Positions 33,863 to 43,827 of a DNA stretch of 64,000 bases are shown here, in pieces. The notes beneath the pieces are model-generated. The model saw only the letters and a list, made by a program, of their open reading frames with translations, did not search any database and was not told the DNA's origin. Made by a program: the position numbers and the translations under genes. The stretch comes from Pseudanabaena sp. FACHB-1998. Its GTDB lineage: Bacteria; Cyanobacteriota; Cyanobacteriia; Pseudanabaenales; Pseudanabaenaceae. The DNA lies in the NCBI RefSeq assembly GCF_014696355.1, contig NZ_JACJQA010000015.1:25279-89278 (forward strand), written 5' to 3'. Each line of letters opens with the position of its first letter. Position 1 is the first letter of the stretch.

Positions 33863-36800
33863 ATAGCCAATTGCCAATTAGGATAAAAGATGACCAGAAG
33901 TAAGGATGTTTAATATCAACTTCACCAGCAAAAACTTGAGAAAGAGGAACAGTGGGTAACTTAGGAAGCCCAAAGATTTTGCCATCCTTGATCGTGACCT
34001 TGCCTTGCAAAATTTCAATTTGAGAACGCTGAAGGGCGATCGCCTTAGTAATGTTTTCAGGAAAACTATTATAAAACTGAATCATCAAAGGGGCAGTACC
34101 CGTATCCGAGACTTCCCAGAGTGAAGCTAACACACTTTTTGCACCCGAACTCACGGACAAACCGCCCAAGCCGAGATTCTGCCCGACCGCAGTTTGGCAA
34201 GCACTGAGAGTAAGCATCTCAATCAAGGGACTATCAAAGCGCAAACTCGGAATGCGGTCTATGGATAGCCGCTCGTTCCAGAACTGGATAAAAGCACCTT
34301 GAGCTTCGTTACTCAAAAACTTGGCATGGGTGGCAAGGTGTAAAACCGCAAAATTACCCTGCCGTCTTTTCTCTTGGAGATTTCTGATCGTGAAATCTTG
34401 ATCAAGATAAGAATTACCATTCAGTACCTGAGAGCTTATCGTACTGACCTCAACCTTAACGGAAGGCAAAGGCGAAAAACCTTGGACAGACTCAGTTAAG
34501 CCCATTGCTAGTACATTGTTAAGACGGCGATCGCGTGTTTCTAGACGAGTAACCCGTAAATAAGGAAGATTAGCTAAGGCATATTTCTCAATTAAGAACT
34601 GCTTGCCATCATGGAGAGCCGCAATGGGAATGACCCGCAAGCCGCCATCCATGACAAATACTAAAGTTGGCGGTAACTTCTCTTGAGGTGCTTCGGCATT
34701 ACTGGGAACAAGTTTATCACTGACATTAGGTTTAGCATTTTGCTTAGAATTAAGCTGTGTATCAGGTTTCGCATTGCTATTGATGGTTGCCAAGCGATCG
34801 CTGTAGGGGCGAACTAACCAGTCATAGAGTTTTTGGGATTGCTCGAGATAGTCTTGTGAGCCAACATCGCGGATATTATTCGCAAAGTCTTGGAGTACAG
34901 GATTAATCGCGCTTTCTTTTGCCGCATTTACAAACTCACGGAAGGGCTTGCCCTTGCCCTTAGGTGGAATGATGAGTAGCTCTAGGCGATCGCGTAAAAT
35001 GATTGGATAAACTACCGTAGTCACACTACCAGAGCGATTAGAAATATCGTCTAGCTCTACTTGAATCTGTTCCAGATTTTTGACTTGGAAGGTCAAGGTT
35101 TCGCCCAAATAATTCTCAAACTCAGAGATTTTACCTTTCTCCATCTCATTAAGTGCATCTTCAAAGCGACCTAGGGCAAGATATTCTCCAGCAGAACGCT
35201 TAGCAATGTCATTGATATCTACCGATGGAGGTCTTTTACCTGAAATTACGGGAGGAGTGGAAGTAATAATGATGGGGTTGATAAATGTGCCAGTTGAAGT
35301 TGATGACGTAGAAGACGTAGATGGAGAAAGAGTCTCAGAAGAAGAGATAGGAACAGAAGGAAAAAGAGTCTCAGTAGGAGGGATAGGAATAGTAGGAGGG
35401 ATAGGAATAGGAGGTGGAATAAATATTCCTCCCCCGGGATTAATAGAGACATTGCCCTGAGTAAAGAATCCTACACCATTGGGAATGCCTTGAAAGCTTA
35501 ATATAGTAGAGCCGCCTGCAATAATTGTCCCTAAAGTTCCATTAGTAGTGGCACTACCGACTAAAAATGTATTGAGGTCAAAGGGAGAAGTAATGCCATG
35601 CTGAATTGAAACAGTTCCTGCTCCATTGGTACAGATAGTTGCGCCAACGCAAGGATCACCTGTTGCAAAGGTAACAACACCCGTTCCCAAGACATTGCCG
35701 CCCGTAGAGACGATATTAATGTTGCCACCAGTGCCGCCTATGGTGGTGTTTCCTGTGGAGTTAATGCTTGCAAATGTGACGTTACCGATCGGGTCAAGGA
35801 TTACATCACCACCATTACCAAAGCTACTGCTTGTATTAACTTTTCCTACATCGATCTGAGTAAGCGCATCTACGATGACTTTACCAGCAGCACCAGTAGC
35901 TGAAGTGGTCAGATTTCCTGTGACAGAAACTGCTCCTGTTCGGCTAGTAAGTGAAATTAGTCCGCCATTGGAGATATTTGAACTTGTATTGATGTCGCCG
36001 AAAACCGCGATCGCATCTCTAGCTAAAAGGGTCGAACTACCCGAAATATTGCCAGTAGCTTCTATACTTCCTGTAGTAATCGTCCCTAATGGACTACCGA
36101 GAGATATATTACCGCCATCTCCTATTTGAGAACTAGTACCGATCGCTCCCGATCGCGTGTTAATGGAGCCAGTAGTACTAGTGAGGCTAATCAAACCTCC
36201 ATTTCCACTAGCACTAAATACACCTGTGATTAGACTATAGATAGAAGGAACCCCAGCAATTGATACCACTCCTGTTGAGGTGATGTTGCCATTAGCTTTA
36301 ATGTCAATCACACCGCCATTACCATCATTCCCCGCCGTTGTCGTGCCTTGGCGTGTGCTAATTGCGGTGAATGTGATTGCGCCTGTGTCACTGGTGAGGA
36401 ATATCGATCCCGCATTGCCACCTTCTATGCTTTGGTTGGGAGCGTTAATTGCTCCTGCTAAAATATCTTTTGCGGCTTGAATATTTACAATGCCGCCATT
36501 TCCCAGTTGGGTAGATAATACGCCTCCTTGAATTGCTCCCAGTCTGGTATCCACGATTCCAGTTGTACTTTTGATGGTGAGGTTTGATAGATCTCCTGTT
36601 GCAAAAACTGTTCCTGTAATGATGTCTTGCGGGGCTGTGAGGGTAACGTTTGTGTTTTTGCCAACACTAGATACAGCCTCAAGGCTAGTATTCAGACTAC
36701 CAGTTTTACTCTCTATCGTAATGTTGCCATTATTGCCTGATGCAAATACTCCTCGCGTGCTGATGTTCCCGCTTGCAAGTAGATTGATTGTGCCGCCAGT

Positions 36801-39800
36801 GCCAGTGCTAAGGGTAGTGGTGGTTAAGTCGCCTGCGGTGGTATTGATCGCTCCCGATTTACTTTCTAAGTTAATCGAACCTCCATTTAAGGCTCTGGAA
36901 AATACGCCTGATGTGGTGATGTTGTTTCTGGCTGTGAAAGTAATTGCGCCACCCCCTGCATCTATATCACCGAGACTGGTGTTAATGGAGCCACTGTCGC
37001 TAGTGAAGGTGATGGAGTTAGGTGTGCCATTGCCGCCTGTGGAGACAAAAGAAGCGACGGCTGGATTAGGCGTTGTACCAGCGCCAGTGGTGATATTTCC
37101 TGCCGATTGGAAGGTGATATTGCCCGCAGTTCCTGAAGTAGAAGCTGAGTTTACTCGACCTGAGCTAACATCGATCGCTCCTGTATCACTGATCAAAGAA
37201 ATATTGCCGCCATTACCTCCATTAGAGAAAGTGCCGATTGCATAATCAATTCCATTAAGTGTTACATTGCCAGTAGTTTTAATGTCCCCTCTTGCCTGAA
37301 TTGCGACATTACCTCCATTAAAATTATTTAAGCCGCCACTAATGAGAGAACCATCAACATAGCCAGTTGTTACATTTCCATTTGAGCTAGTTAGCGAGAT
37401 ACTATTAAATCCAGTTCCATTTCCAACTATGCCAGATATGCTAGACGTATTTATAGAGCCAAATGCCTGAACTGTCAATTGAAAAGTATTAATATTGCCA
37501 ATCGTAATATTTCCATTTGTACTAACGATTGAACTGCTTCCAGTTTGTATTTTTAGTATGTCAATAGATCTAGCCGCTTCAATTGTTAAATTGCCAGCAA
37601 ATAAATTGCCAGTTGTTATACTTCCATTAGTGCTAGTTAGTGAAGCAGTATCACTAATTATATCTGATGAATTTAAATTAATGGAGTCAGCTACTTTAAT
37701 CGTTAACTCTTTACCAATTATAGTACTAATGTCTGTCACATTTGTACCAGTCAGTGACACATCGCCTCTACTGGCTGAGTAATAGGTAAAAGTAAGTGGT
37801 TTGGTTTGGTTTGGGCTGATAGTTTCCTCATAAGAATAAATTCCATCCCTACTATCAGCCAATAGACTTGAAATTTTGATATTATTCAATGCTTGAACAT
37901 TTATATCTCCAGCTTTTCCAGAAAAAGTAATCATATCAAACGTCGGGTCTATGCCCAGATTAACTACTTCTCCAGCGGTAGAGGAGTCTATTCCCGCAAT
38001 AGTCACACTTCCATTTTTACTTATCAGTGAGATATTGCCGCCACTTGTTCCATCTTTCCCATTTGGTGAGATCAAATTAGAAGTAGATATATTTGATGCA
38101 CTAATGTCTCCCCCTGCCTGAATTGCGACATTGCCACCGTTTCCAAATAAAGCAATTGTCTTGATGTCACCAGTCGTCACAGTTCCAGTATTACTGACAC
38201 TTGCTAGAGAAATCTCACCGCCGCTTCCATTTTGGGATGAAGAGTCAAAACCTCCAGTAACGCTGATATTACCATCTGCTTGAACATTGATATTCCCAGC
38301 ATTCCCAGACACGGAAGATGAGTCTACGCCCAAAACAGTTACATTTCCCTTAGCAGAGAGAATCACGTCATTTCCATTACGATTGCTGCTCGGTAAACCA
38401 CTAGAACTGAATACACCAGAAGAAATATTTCCAGTGGCATTGATTAATCCATTGGTACTAGTGATACTGATTTTACCCGCATTACCCGTAGCCGTATCTT
38501 CCCTAATACTCGCATCAGCGGAAATTAAATTAACATCGCCAATAGCCGAGATCGTAATACTACCAGCATTTCCAATGTTATTAACAATATTTGTTACTAC
38601 ACCTACAGTAATGTCAGTAGTGGTGATGTTGCCACCAGCACTAGTTAATTGGACATTACCACCATTTGCCAATAATCCTGCCGCAAGGAGAGCGTCAGTC
38701 GTGATATTTCCACCAGCATTGACAACAATATTGCTGGAATCACTAACTCTAGAGGCAGCAAGAATCCTTGGTAGAGTGATATTCCCCAAGGCATCAACAT
38801 TAAGATTGCGAACAACTCCAGTACTCGGATCACCAACAGCAACTCTATTCAAACTAATATTGCCGCTAGTAGATTTTAAGGATACATCACCACTATTTCC
38901 AGCACCTCCTGAGATTAAATAGGTATTGAACTGAACAAAATCAGTACTAATGATATCACCAGCTACAGTAATATCAACATTGCCTCCACCTTTAGAAGAG
39001 AATGTATTAAACGTCAGTGGGGAAGTAGTATTTGCCGAATTTCCAGTAATGGTGATATTCCCACCAGATGTAAAGAACGAAGTATCAAAAGTAGGACTAA
39101 AAGATCCACCTATAGAGAAGTTAATATTTCCACTAGTACCATTGAGTGCGGCTGTGCAAACTACAGAGCCAATACAAGGTGATAGCGTAACTCCAGATAG
39201 GGTGCTAGGGATAGTACTATTGAATTGAATAGTTCCCGCAGTGGCAGTCAGTGAGACGTTACTGCCCTGAGTCCCCCCAAGACCGAGAATGTAACCAGTG
39301 GTGATATTAGTTGCGGCTCTGAGGGTTATATCGGCGGAGGCATTAAGTGACGCAGCGATGAGATTACCCGTAGTAATTCCACCACTGTTACTAGTGATAT
39401 CAATCTTGCCAGCATTGCCAGTTCCCAAATTTGCAGCAATCAAGTCTCCTGTAGCATTTATATTACCTCCTGCGGTGAAGGAGATATTTCCTGCATTGCC
39501 AATCACAGTATTGCTATTGATAGAAGAGCCGATCGCTGCATCAGTATTAATTGTTGTTCCTGCTTGAAAAGTAACATTTCCTGCTTGACTACCACCGACT
39601 GAACTACCGATCACACCAGTATTAATCCCTGTAGTTCCTAAAGCCGTAATCGAGCCGCCACTTTTAAGTAAGACATTACCGCCCTTGCCTCCTGCTGTAC
39701 TTCGCGTAGCGATCGAGCCAAGTGTACCAATGGTGATGTTCCCACCTGCATCAAGGGTGACATTGCCACCATTAGTTACATTTGTGCCAACTCCATCGGC

Positions 39801-42800
39801 GGCTTGCAAAGCACTAGCTTGAATATTCCCTACTGCTTTTAAAGTGATGTTACCAGCGTTGCCAGTGCCAGATGCTGACACACCAGAGAGAAGTGTTGAC
39901 GGATTCGCATTAATCGCACCCGTAACATTAATATCAATATTTCCGCCGCCAGTTGATGAGGTAGTATCAATCGCGGTTACATTGCCGAAGTTGAAACCTG
40001 TAGACGTAAAATTGCCGCCATTCGTGGCAATAAAGGAATTGACACCTGTTGTTGATTGAATGGAACCTATACCTGTGGCGGTTGTTCCATTATTAGCTAA
40101 TAAAGAGATGTTTCCGCGATTAGTTGTAATATTCTGGTTGACATTGATATTGTTTCCAGCTTGAGCGGTGAAACTGATATTAGGTGCAGTGATATTTACA
40201 GGAGCATTGAAAGTAATATTACTAAGGGCTTGCAAAGCGATAATGGTATTTGTTCCATTGAAAATACTGCTCGTGCTGCCAAAGTTATTATTAAAAGTAA
40301 TACTTCCATTGCTAGCGATCGCTAAGGTATTGGCAAAAGTAACAGGAGCAGAAAAAGTTAAGGAAGCAGAGGCAAAGATATCTTTGTTAAGAATCACACT
40401 GCCACTAGTGAGCGCTAGACTACTCAATGGCGTAGTGCTAGTTCCAACTGCCCCTAATGATATATTTCCTGTTCCTGCATTGAGGGTGAGAGACTTATTG
40501 CCAGTGACATTAGCATTTGCCAAGTTGATATTTCCACTAATGCCAATACTATTCGTGAAAAAGCTTATATCTTTCGTTAAAGCTATATTTCCACCTAAAA
40601 TAAGATTTCCAACATTCCCTGCTACAGGCACGAGACTTGTCCCGCCTCTAGCCGATAGATCTAGATTGCCACCGATTGATAAGTTAAGGGCATTAAGCGA
40701 GATCGTGCCAGAAGCAAAATTTGAAGTGCCAGTACGACTTATGAGGTCACCACCTGTTGTGATATTGCCATTCAGAGCAGTGATTGTGATGTTGCCAGCA
40801 TTTCCGCCATTACTGTAACTAAGCAATTGATTGCCAATATTGATTGAGCCATTAGTGGAAGTTAGAGATATATTTCCACCATTCCCATTTGTGTTTAGTC
40901 CCGTTGCTCCAGCAAAAATAATATCATTACTAGTAATGTTGCCTGCGGCTTGTAAGAGAATGTTACCACTGTTGAAGGAAGTATTTAAGACGCTGTTTCC
41001 ATTGTTATTAACAGAGAGACTGCCACTTTTTAATGTTCCACTAAAAACAATATCTCCACCAGTAGAAATCAAAGATATATTTCCTCCATTCGCAACTGTA
41101 GTTGTTGCTATTCCTATTTCTCCAGATGAAATACCACCAGTAGTAATATTTCCTGCCGCTTGTAAGAGGACATTTCCACCAGAAGTTGTATATCCAATAG
41201 TATTTATAACAGAAGTCGTAATTGCTCCTCCTGAACTAATAAAAGTTACATCTCCTAAGTTGCCTTGAGTGTTAACGTTAAATACTGTAATATTCCCTGC
41301 TGCTTCTACTCTCACTTTGCCAGCAGTCGGATCAAGAACACTACTAATACTACCACTAGAACTTCTCAAAAGACTAGCTGTGATATTGCCCCCAGAACTA
41401 ATGAGAGTGATATTGCCGCCAGTTTGCCCAGAATTAAATGTACTTGTGTCAATAGTACCAGTTATGTCGCCTGCGGCTTGATAAAAAACATCACCAGACT
41501 TACCTAAACTACCACCAGAACCACTAAAAGTTCCTGAACCAATAGTAGAACCAGTATTAATAGATCCACTTGTAGAAATTAGAGTTATATTTCCCCCGTT
41601 ACCAGTAGAAGATTCTGAACGAATCGCTAATGAAGTCGTAATATTGCCTGTGGCTTGCAGTTTTATATTCCCTGACGGAATTGCTAATACATTATTAGTA
41701 TCTGTAATAAATTGAATTCCGCTAATCGCTCCTCCTGCAAGCAAGTTAATATCACCACCACGAAATGTCCTAATAACTGATGAAGTGCCAGTTCCTGTAA
41801 TATTGCCACCTGCGGTTAAGTTAATATCACCACCAATTGTCCTAATCTGTGTATTACTTAAGAGATTGATGTCATTTCCTGCCTGAGCCGTAAAACTCAC
41901 ACCTGATGTTGCAATCTCAATACCAAAAATACTACTGATATTGATATTATTTGTAGCCGCCAGAACTACATTGCTAGCAGAACCGTTAATCAAGCCTACG
42001 CTCAGAGTGTTTGGCAAAACATCAGGATTAGCAGAATTATTAACACTCGCCAAATTTGGGAAAGATCCACCACTAGCAACCACCGTAATATCAGTAGGAT
42101 CGAGGAGCAAAGTGCCAGTTTTGCCATTAGTCGCTAATGTATTGACAATTCCATTGTAAGTAAGATTCTCTTTGCCCGAAACCTCGACAAAGCCGCCATC
42201 ACCAATAATTGCGCCGCCTTTACTGAAGATGGTTCCCAAGAATTGTGTAGCACGATCGCCCCATACAATTACTTTACCCCCATTCCCATTAGTCAAAGCA
42301 CTCACATCAACAACAGACTTATTATCAAAATAAGTAAATTGAGCATTCGGTACAACACCCTTACCTTGGAAATCGCCGCCAATTAGAACATTACCGCTAT
42401 TTGCTGTGATTAGAGAATTAACAAGAGCCACGCGATCGCCAAATATCCCAACATTCCCCCCTTGAGAAGTAGCAGAACTAACATTAATAACTCCCGAAAC
42501 AACCGTAGTTCCATTTGTCACAGGAACTTGATCCACCGCAGGAGAAACCACGATCGCTAGAGAACCATCGGGCTTCACCACCACGCGATCGCCTTGCTGA
42601 GCTTTACCCGTCAATAATTCTGCTAACTTCGGCAAAGTCGTAATACTGCCATTCCAATCCGACGGCACAGCATTTTTGACCACACTTAGCCCAAGCACCA
42701 GCTGAGGCGATCGCAGATCCACCACCGACCCACCAGCAACCGAAGTCAAAGCCACATTACCACTAGGCGCAGTCAAAACCCCCGAATTAACAATCGCACC

Positions 42801-43406
42801 CGCCGTAAACGAAATGTTTTTACCAGCATCAACCGATAAATTGCCCTGATTGATAATCGCCGCAGGTTGAGAAACCGCAAACTGAATATTTTGCGGATTG
42901 CCACTAGGGAAATCCAGAACCGCCTTATCGACACTAAACTGGCGATCGCCCGCAAAACCTAAACTTGTCCCTGTAGAAACATTAAAAGAACCACCAATAT
43001 CTAACCTTGCATCCTTCCCAAAAACAATACCATTAGGATTCATTAGAAACAGATTTGCATTAGGAAAAGCCACACGACTTTCGATAGTTCCTAATATTTG
43101 CGAAGGAGTATCACCCGTAACGCGATTGATGATGTTATTAATTTTGCTACCATCAACCGAAGAGTTGCCAGTATTAAAAACTACGCCAGAATTGGGAACA
43201 TTAAATTTATCAAAACTATTGTAGAGGTTACTCCCATTCACAGTACCCGCACCGACTGGAGCGATCGCATTGCCTTTGACCTCTGTTGCCGTGCTTTGAT
43301 CTGGGACGATTTGAGCTAGGACGACACTTTGTGCATTTATAGGCAACAAACTGCAAGAGCTAACCAAGAAATAGGCAAACAGCGATCGACGGATTGATCG
43401 TGACAT
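33861..43406 (-). CDS. Giant secreted haemagglutinin-like protein with C-terminal CHAT domain (copy 1)
   Basis: About 3181 residues from ATG 43406 (an upstream start at 43481 would spoil the signal peptide). Signal peptide about 1-32, ending AQSVVLAQ; then a two-partner-secretion (TPS) domain about 33-265 with NLFLMNPNGIVFGKDARLDIGGSF. Residues about 430-2640 are low-complexity beta-helix-type repeats (GNISLxSTxGSI, GGNITxxAxGNI). A Pro-rich hinge (about 2656-2680) leads to a helical region AGEYLALGRFEDALNEMEKGK and a CHAT domain. CHAT has His3027 in LHLATHAKF and Cys3070 in LSACQTAVG, with GLGGLSVSSGAKSVLASLWEVSD. CHAT is a caspase/separase-like protease fold. The expected TpsB outer-membrane transporter is not in the window. 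Function is inferred: an exported or surface fibre carrying a protease. Confidence 0.88.
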   Translation of the reverse strand: MSRSIRRSLFAYFLVSSCSLLPINAQSVVLAQIVPDQSTATEVKGNAIAPVGAGTVNGSNLYNSFDKFNVPNSGVVFNTGNSSVDGSKINNIINRVTGDTPSQILGTIESRVAFPNANLFLMNPNGIVFGKDARLDIGGSFNVSTGTSLGFAGDRQFSVDKAVLDFPSGNPQNIQFAVSQPAAIINQGNLSVDAGKNISFTAGAIVNSGVLTAPSGNVALTSVAGGSVVDLRSPQLVLGLSVVKNAVPSDWNGSITTLPKLAELLTGKAQQGDRVVVKPDGSLAIVVSPAVDQVPVTNGTTVVSGVINVSSATSQGGNVGIFGDRVALVNSLITANSGNVLIGGDFQGKGVVPNAQFTYFDNKSVVDVSALTNGNGGKVIVWGDRATQFLGTIFSKGGAIIGDGGFVEVSGKENLTYNGIVNTLATNGKTGTLLLDPTDITVVASGGSFPNLASVNNSANPDVLPNTLSVGLINGSASNVVLAATNNINISSIFGIEIATSGVSFTAQAGNDINLLSNTQIRTIGGDINLTAGGNITGTGTSSVIRTFRGGDINLLAGGAISGIQFITDTNNVLAIPSGNIKLQATGNITTSLAIRSESSTGNGGNITLISTSGSINTGSTIGSGTFSGSGGSLGKSGDVFYQAAGDITGTIDTSTFNSGQTGGNITLISSGGNITASLLRSSSGSISSVLDPTAGKVRVEAAGNITVFNVNTQGNLGDVTFISSGGAITTSVINTIGYTTSGGNVLLQAAGNITTGGISSGEIGIATTTVANGGNISLISTGGDIVFSGTLKSGSLSVNNNGNSVLNTSFNSGNILLQAAGNITSNDIIFAGATGLNTNGNGGNISLTSTNGSINIGNQLLSYSNGGNAGNITITALNGNITTGGDLISRTGTSNFASGTISLNALNLSIGGNLDLSARGGTSLVPVAGNVGNLILGGNIALTKDISFFTNSIGISGNINLANANVTGNKSLTLNAGTGNISLGAVGTSTTPLSSLALTSGSVILNKDIFASASLTFSAPVTFANTLAIASNGSITFNNNFGSTSSIFNGTNTIIALQALSNITFNAPVNITAPNISFTAQAGNNINVNQNITTNRGNISLLANNGTTATGIGSIQSTTGVNSFIATNGGNFTSTGFNFGNVTAIDTTSSTGGGNIDINVTGAINANPSTLLSGVSASGTGNAGNITLKAVGNIQASALQAADGVGTNVTNGGNVTLDAGGNITIGTLGSIATRSTAGGKGGNVLLKSGGSITALGTTGINTGVIGSSVGGSQAGNVTFQAGTTINTDAAIGSSINSNTVIGNAGNISFTAGGNINATGDLIAANLGTGNAGKIDITSNSGGITTGNLIAASLNASADITLRAATNITTGYILGLGGTQGSNVSLTATAGTIQFNSTIPSTLSGVTLSPCIGSVVCTAALNGTSGNINFSIGGSFSPTFDTSFFTSGGNITITGNSANTTSPLTFNTFSSKGGGNVDITVAGDIISTDFVQFNTYLISGGAGNSGDVSLKSTSGNISLNRVAVGDPSTGVVRNLNVDALGNITLPRILAASRVSDSSNIVVNAGGNITTDALLAAGLLANGGNVQLTSAGGNITTTDITVGVVTNIVNNIGNAGSITISAIGDVNLISADASIREDTATGNAGKISITSTNGLINATGNISSGVFSSSGLPSSNRNGNDVILSAKGNVTVLGVDSSSVSGNAGNINVQADGNISVTGGFDSSSQNGSGGEISLASVSNTGTVTTGDIKTIALFGNGGNVAIQAGGDISASNISTSNLISPNGKDGTSGGNISLISKNGSVTIAGIDSSTAGEVVNLGIDPTFDMITFSGKAGDINVQALNNIKISSLLADSRDGIYSYEETISPNQTKPLTFTYYSASRGDVSLTGTNVTDISTIIGKELTIKVADSINLNSSDIISDTASLTSTNGSITTGNLFAGNLTIEAARSIDILKIQTGSSSIVSTNGNITIGNINTFQLTVQAFGSINTSSISGIVGNGTGFNSISLTSSNGNVTTGYVDGSLISGGLNNFNGGNVAIQARGDIKTTGNVTLNGIDYAIGTFSNGGNGGNISLISDTGAIDVSSGRVNSASTSGTAGNITFQSAGNITTGAGTTPNPAVASFVSTGGNGTPNSITFTSDSGSINTSLGDIDAGGGAITFTARNNITTSGVFSRALNGGSINLESKSGAINTTAGDLTTTTLSTGTGGTINLLASGNISTRGVFASGNNGNITIESKTGSLNTSLEAVSSVGKNTNVTLTAPQDIITGTVFATGDLSNLTIKSTTGIVDTRLGAIQGGVLSTQLGNGGIVNIQAAKDILAGAINAPNQSIEGGNAGSIFLTSDTGAITFTAISTRQGTTTAGNDGNGGVIDIKANGNITSTGVVSIAGVPSIYSLITGVFSASGNGGLISLTSTTGSINTRSGAIGTSSQIGDGGNISLGSPLGTITTGSIEATGNISGSSTLLARDAIAVFGDINTSSNISNGGLISLTSRTGAVSVTGNLTTSATGAAGKVIVDALTQIDVGKVNTSSSFGNGGDVILDPIGNVTFASINSTGNTTIGGTGGNINIVSTGGNVLGTGVVTFATGDPCVGATICTNGAGTVSIQHGITSPFDLNTFLVGSATTNGTLGTIIAGGSTILSFQGIPNGVGFFTQGNVSINPGGGIFIPPPIPIPPTIPIPPTETLFPSVPISSSETLSPSTSSTSSTSTGTFINPIIITSTPPVISGKRPPSVDINDIAKRSAGEYLALGRFEDALNEMEKGKISEFENYLGETLTFQVKNLEQIQVELDDISNRSGSVTTVVYPIILRDRLELLIIPPKGKGKPFREFVNAAKESAINPVLQDFANNIRDVGSQDYLEQSQKLYDWLVRPYSDRLATINSNAKPDTQLNSKQNAKPNVSDKLVPSNAEAPQEKLPPTLVFVMDGGLRVIPIAALHDGKQFLIEKYALANLPYLRVTRLETRDRRLNNVLAMGLTESVQGFSPLPSVKVEVSTISSQVLNGNSYLDQDFTIRNLQEKRRQGNFAVLHLATHAKFLSNEAQGAFIQFWNERLSIDRIPSLRFDSPLIEMLTLSACQTAVGQNLGLGGLSVSSGAKSVLASLWEVSDTGTAPLMIQFYNSFPENITKAIALQRSQIEILQGKVTIKDGKIFGLPKLPTVPLSQVFAGEVDIKHPYFWSSFILIGNWL

Positions 43407-43825
43407 AATGAAGCCTCTAACGATTATGTAAGCAAAAACAGAACTGAAACTGATTATCGAAAGATAAAAGTCACAAACCAAAAATAGTCAGTGTGCTTAC
43501 CAAAGTTAGCCGCCCAAAAAGCTAAATGAAGTAATACTGAATTTAGCCTAGAATAATTAATAATAATGATCCCATAAGAACTTATTATTTTGATTTTATC
43601 TTTACATTTTTTTAAGTTAGTTATCGAAATGTAAGTTTTATAGCTGTAGTTACTTGCATAAGGACAAATTAAAACCCAAGAAGCGAGAGGCGGCGCAAAG
43701 CGCCGCCTCTCGCTTCTTGGGTTTTGTGTTCTCACAAGACTAGCTATAGCTAACTTCTAGTACTTCGCAATTCTTTTGGGCTAAAACCCAATAAGAGAAA
43801 AGCGCCGCCCTTCTCTTATTGGGTT
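43407..43825. other. Intergenic region between the two giant genes
   Basis: 419 bases holding the promoter region of copy 1 (AT-rich, 43410-43630), a complete family A element (43639-43748) and the palindrome at the 3' end of copy 2 (43783-43827). The element lies between the paralogues, so it entered after or during the duplication. No gene is seen. Confidence 0.5.
43639..43748. mobile_element. Family A miniature element between the giant genes
   Basis: A 110-bp element TATAGCTGTAGTTACTTG ... CAAGACTAGCTATA with a perfect 26-base stem (43671-43725), core GGCGGCGC-AAA-GCGCCGCC. Terminal TAs could be target duplications. Confidence 0.78.
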
Positions 43826-43827
43826 TT
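43783..43827. repeat. Palindrome with a degraded core at copy 2 stop
   Basis: Outer arms AAAACCCAATAAGAGAA and exact complement, but the centre is only AAGCGCCGCCC: the left half of the usual GGCGGCGC core is missing. The outer arm matches that of 33808-33862 except for one base, so the palindrome was duplicated along with the gene and then lost half its core. Confidence 0.78.

Noticed and set aside
43407..43481. Upstream start (43481) for giant gene copy 1
   Set aside because: It would place 25 extra hydrophobic residues before the signal peptide; the ATG at 43406 aligns with copy 2.
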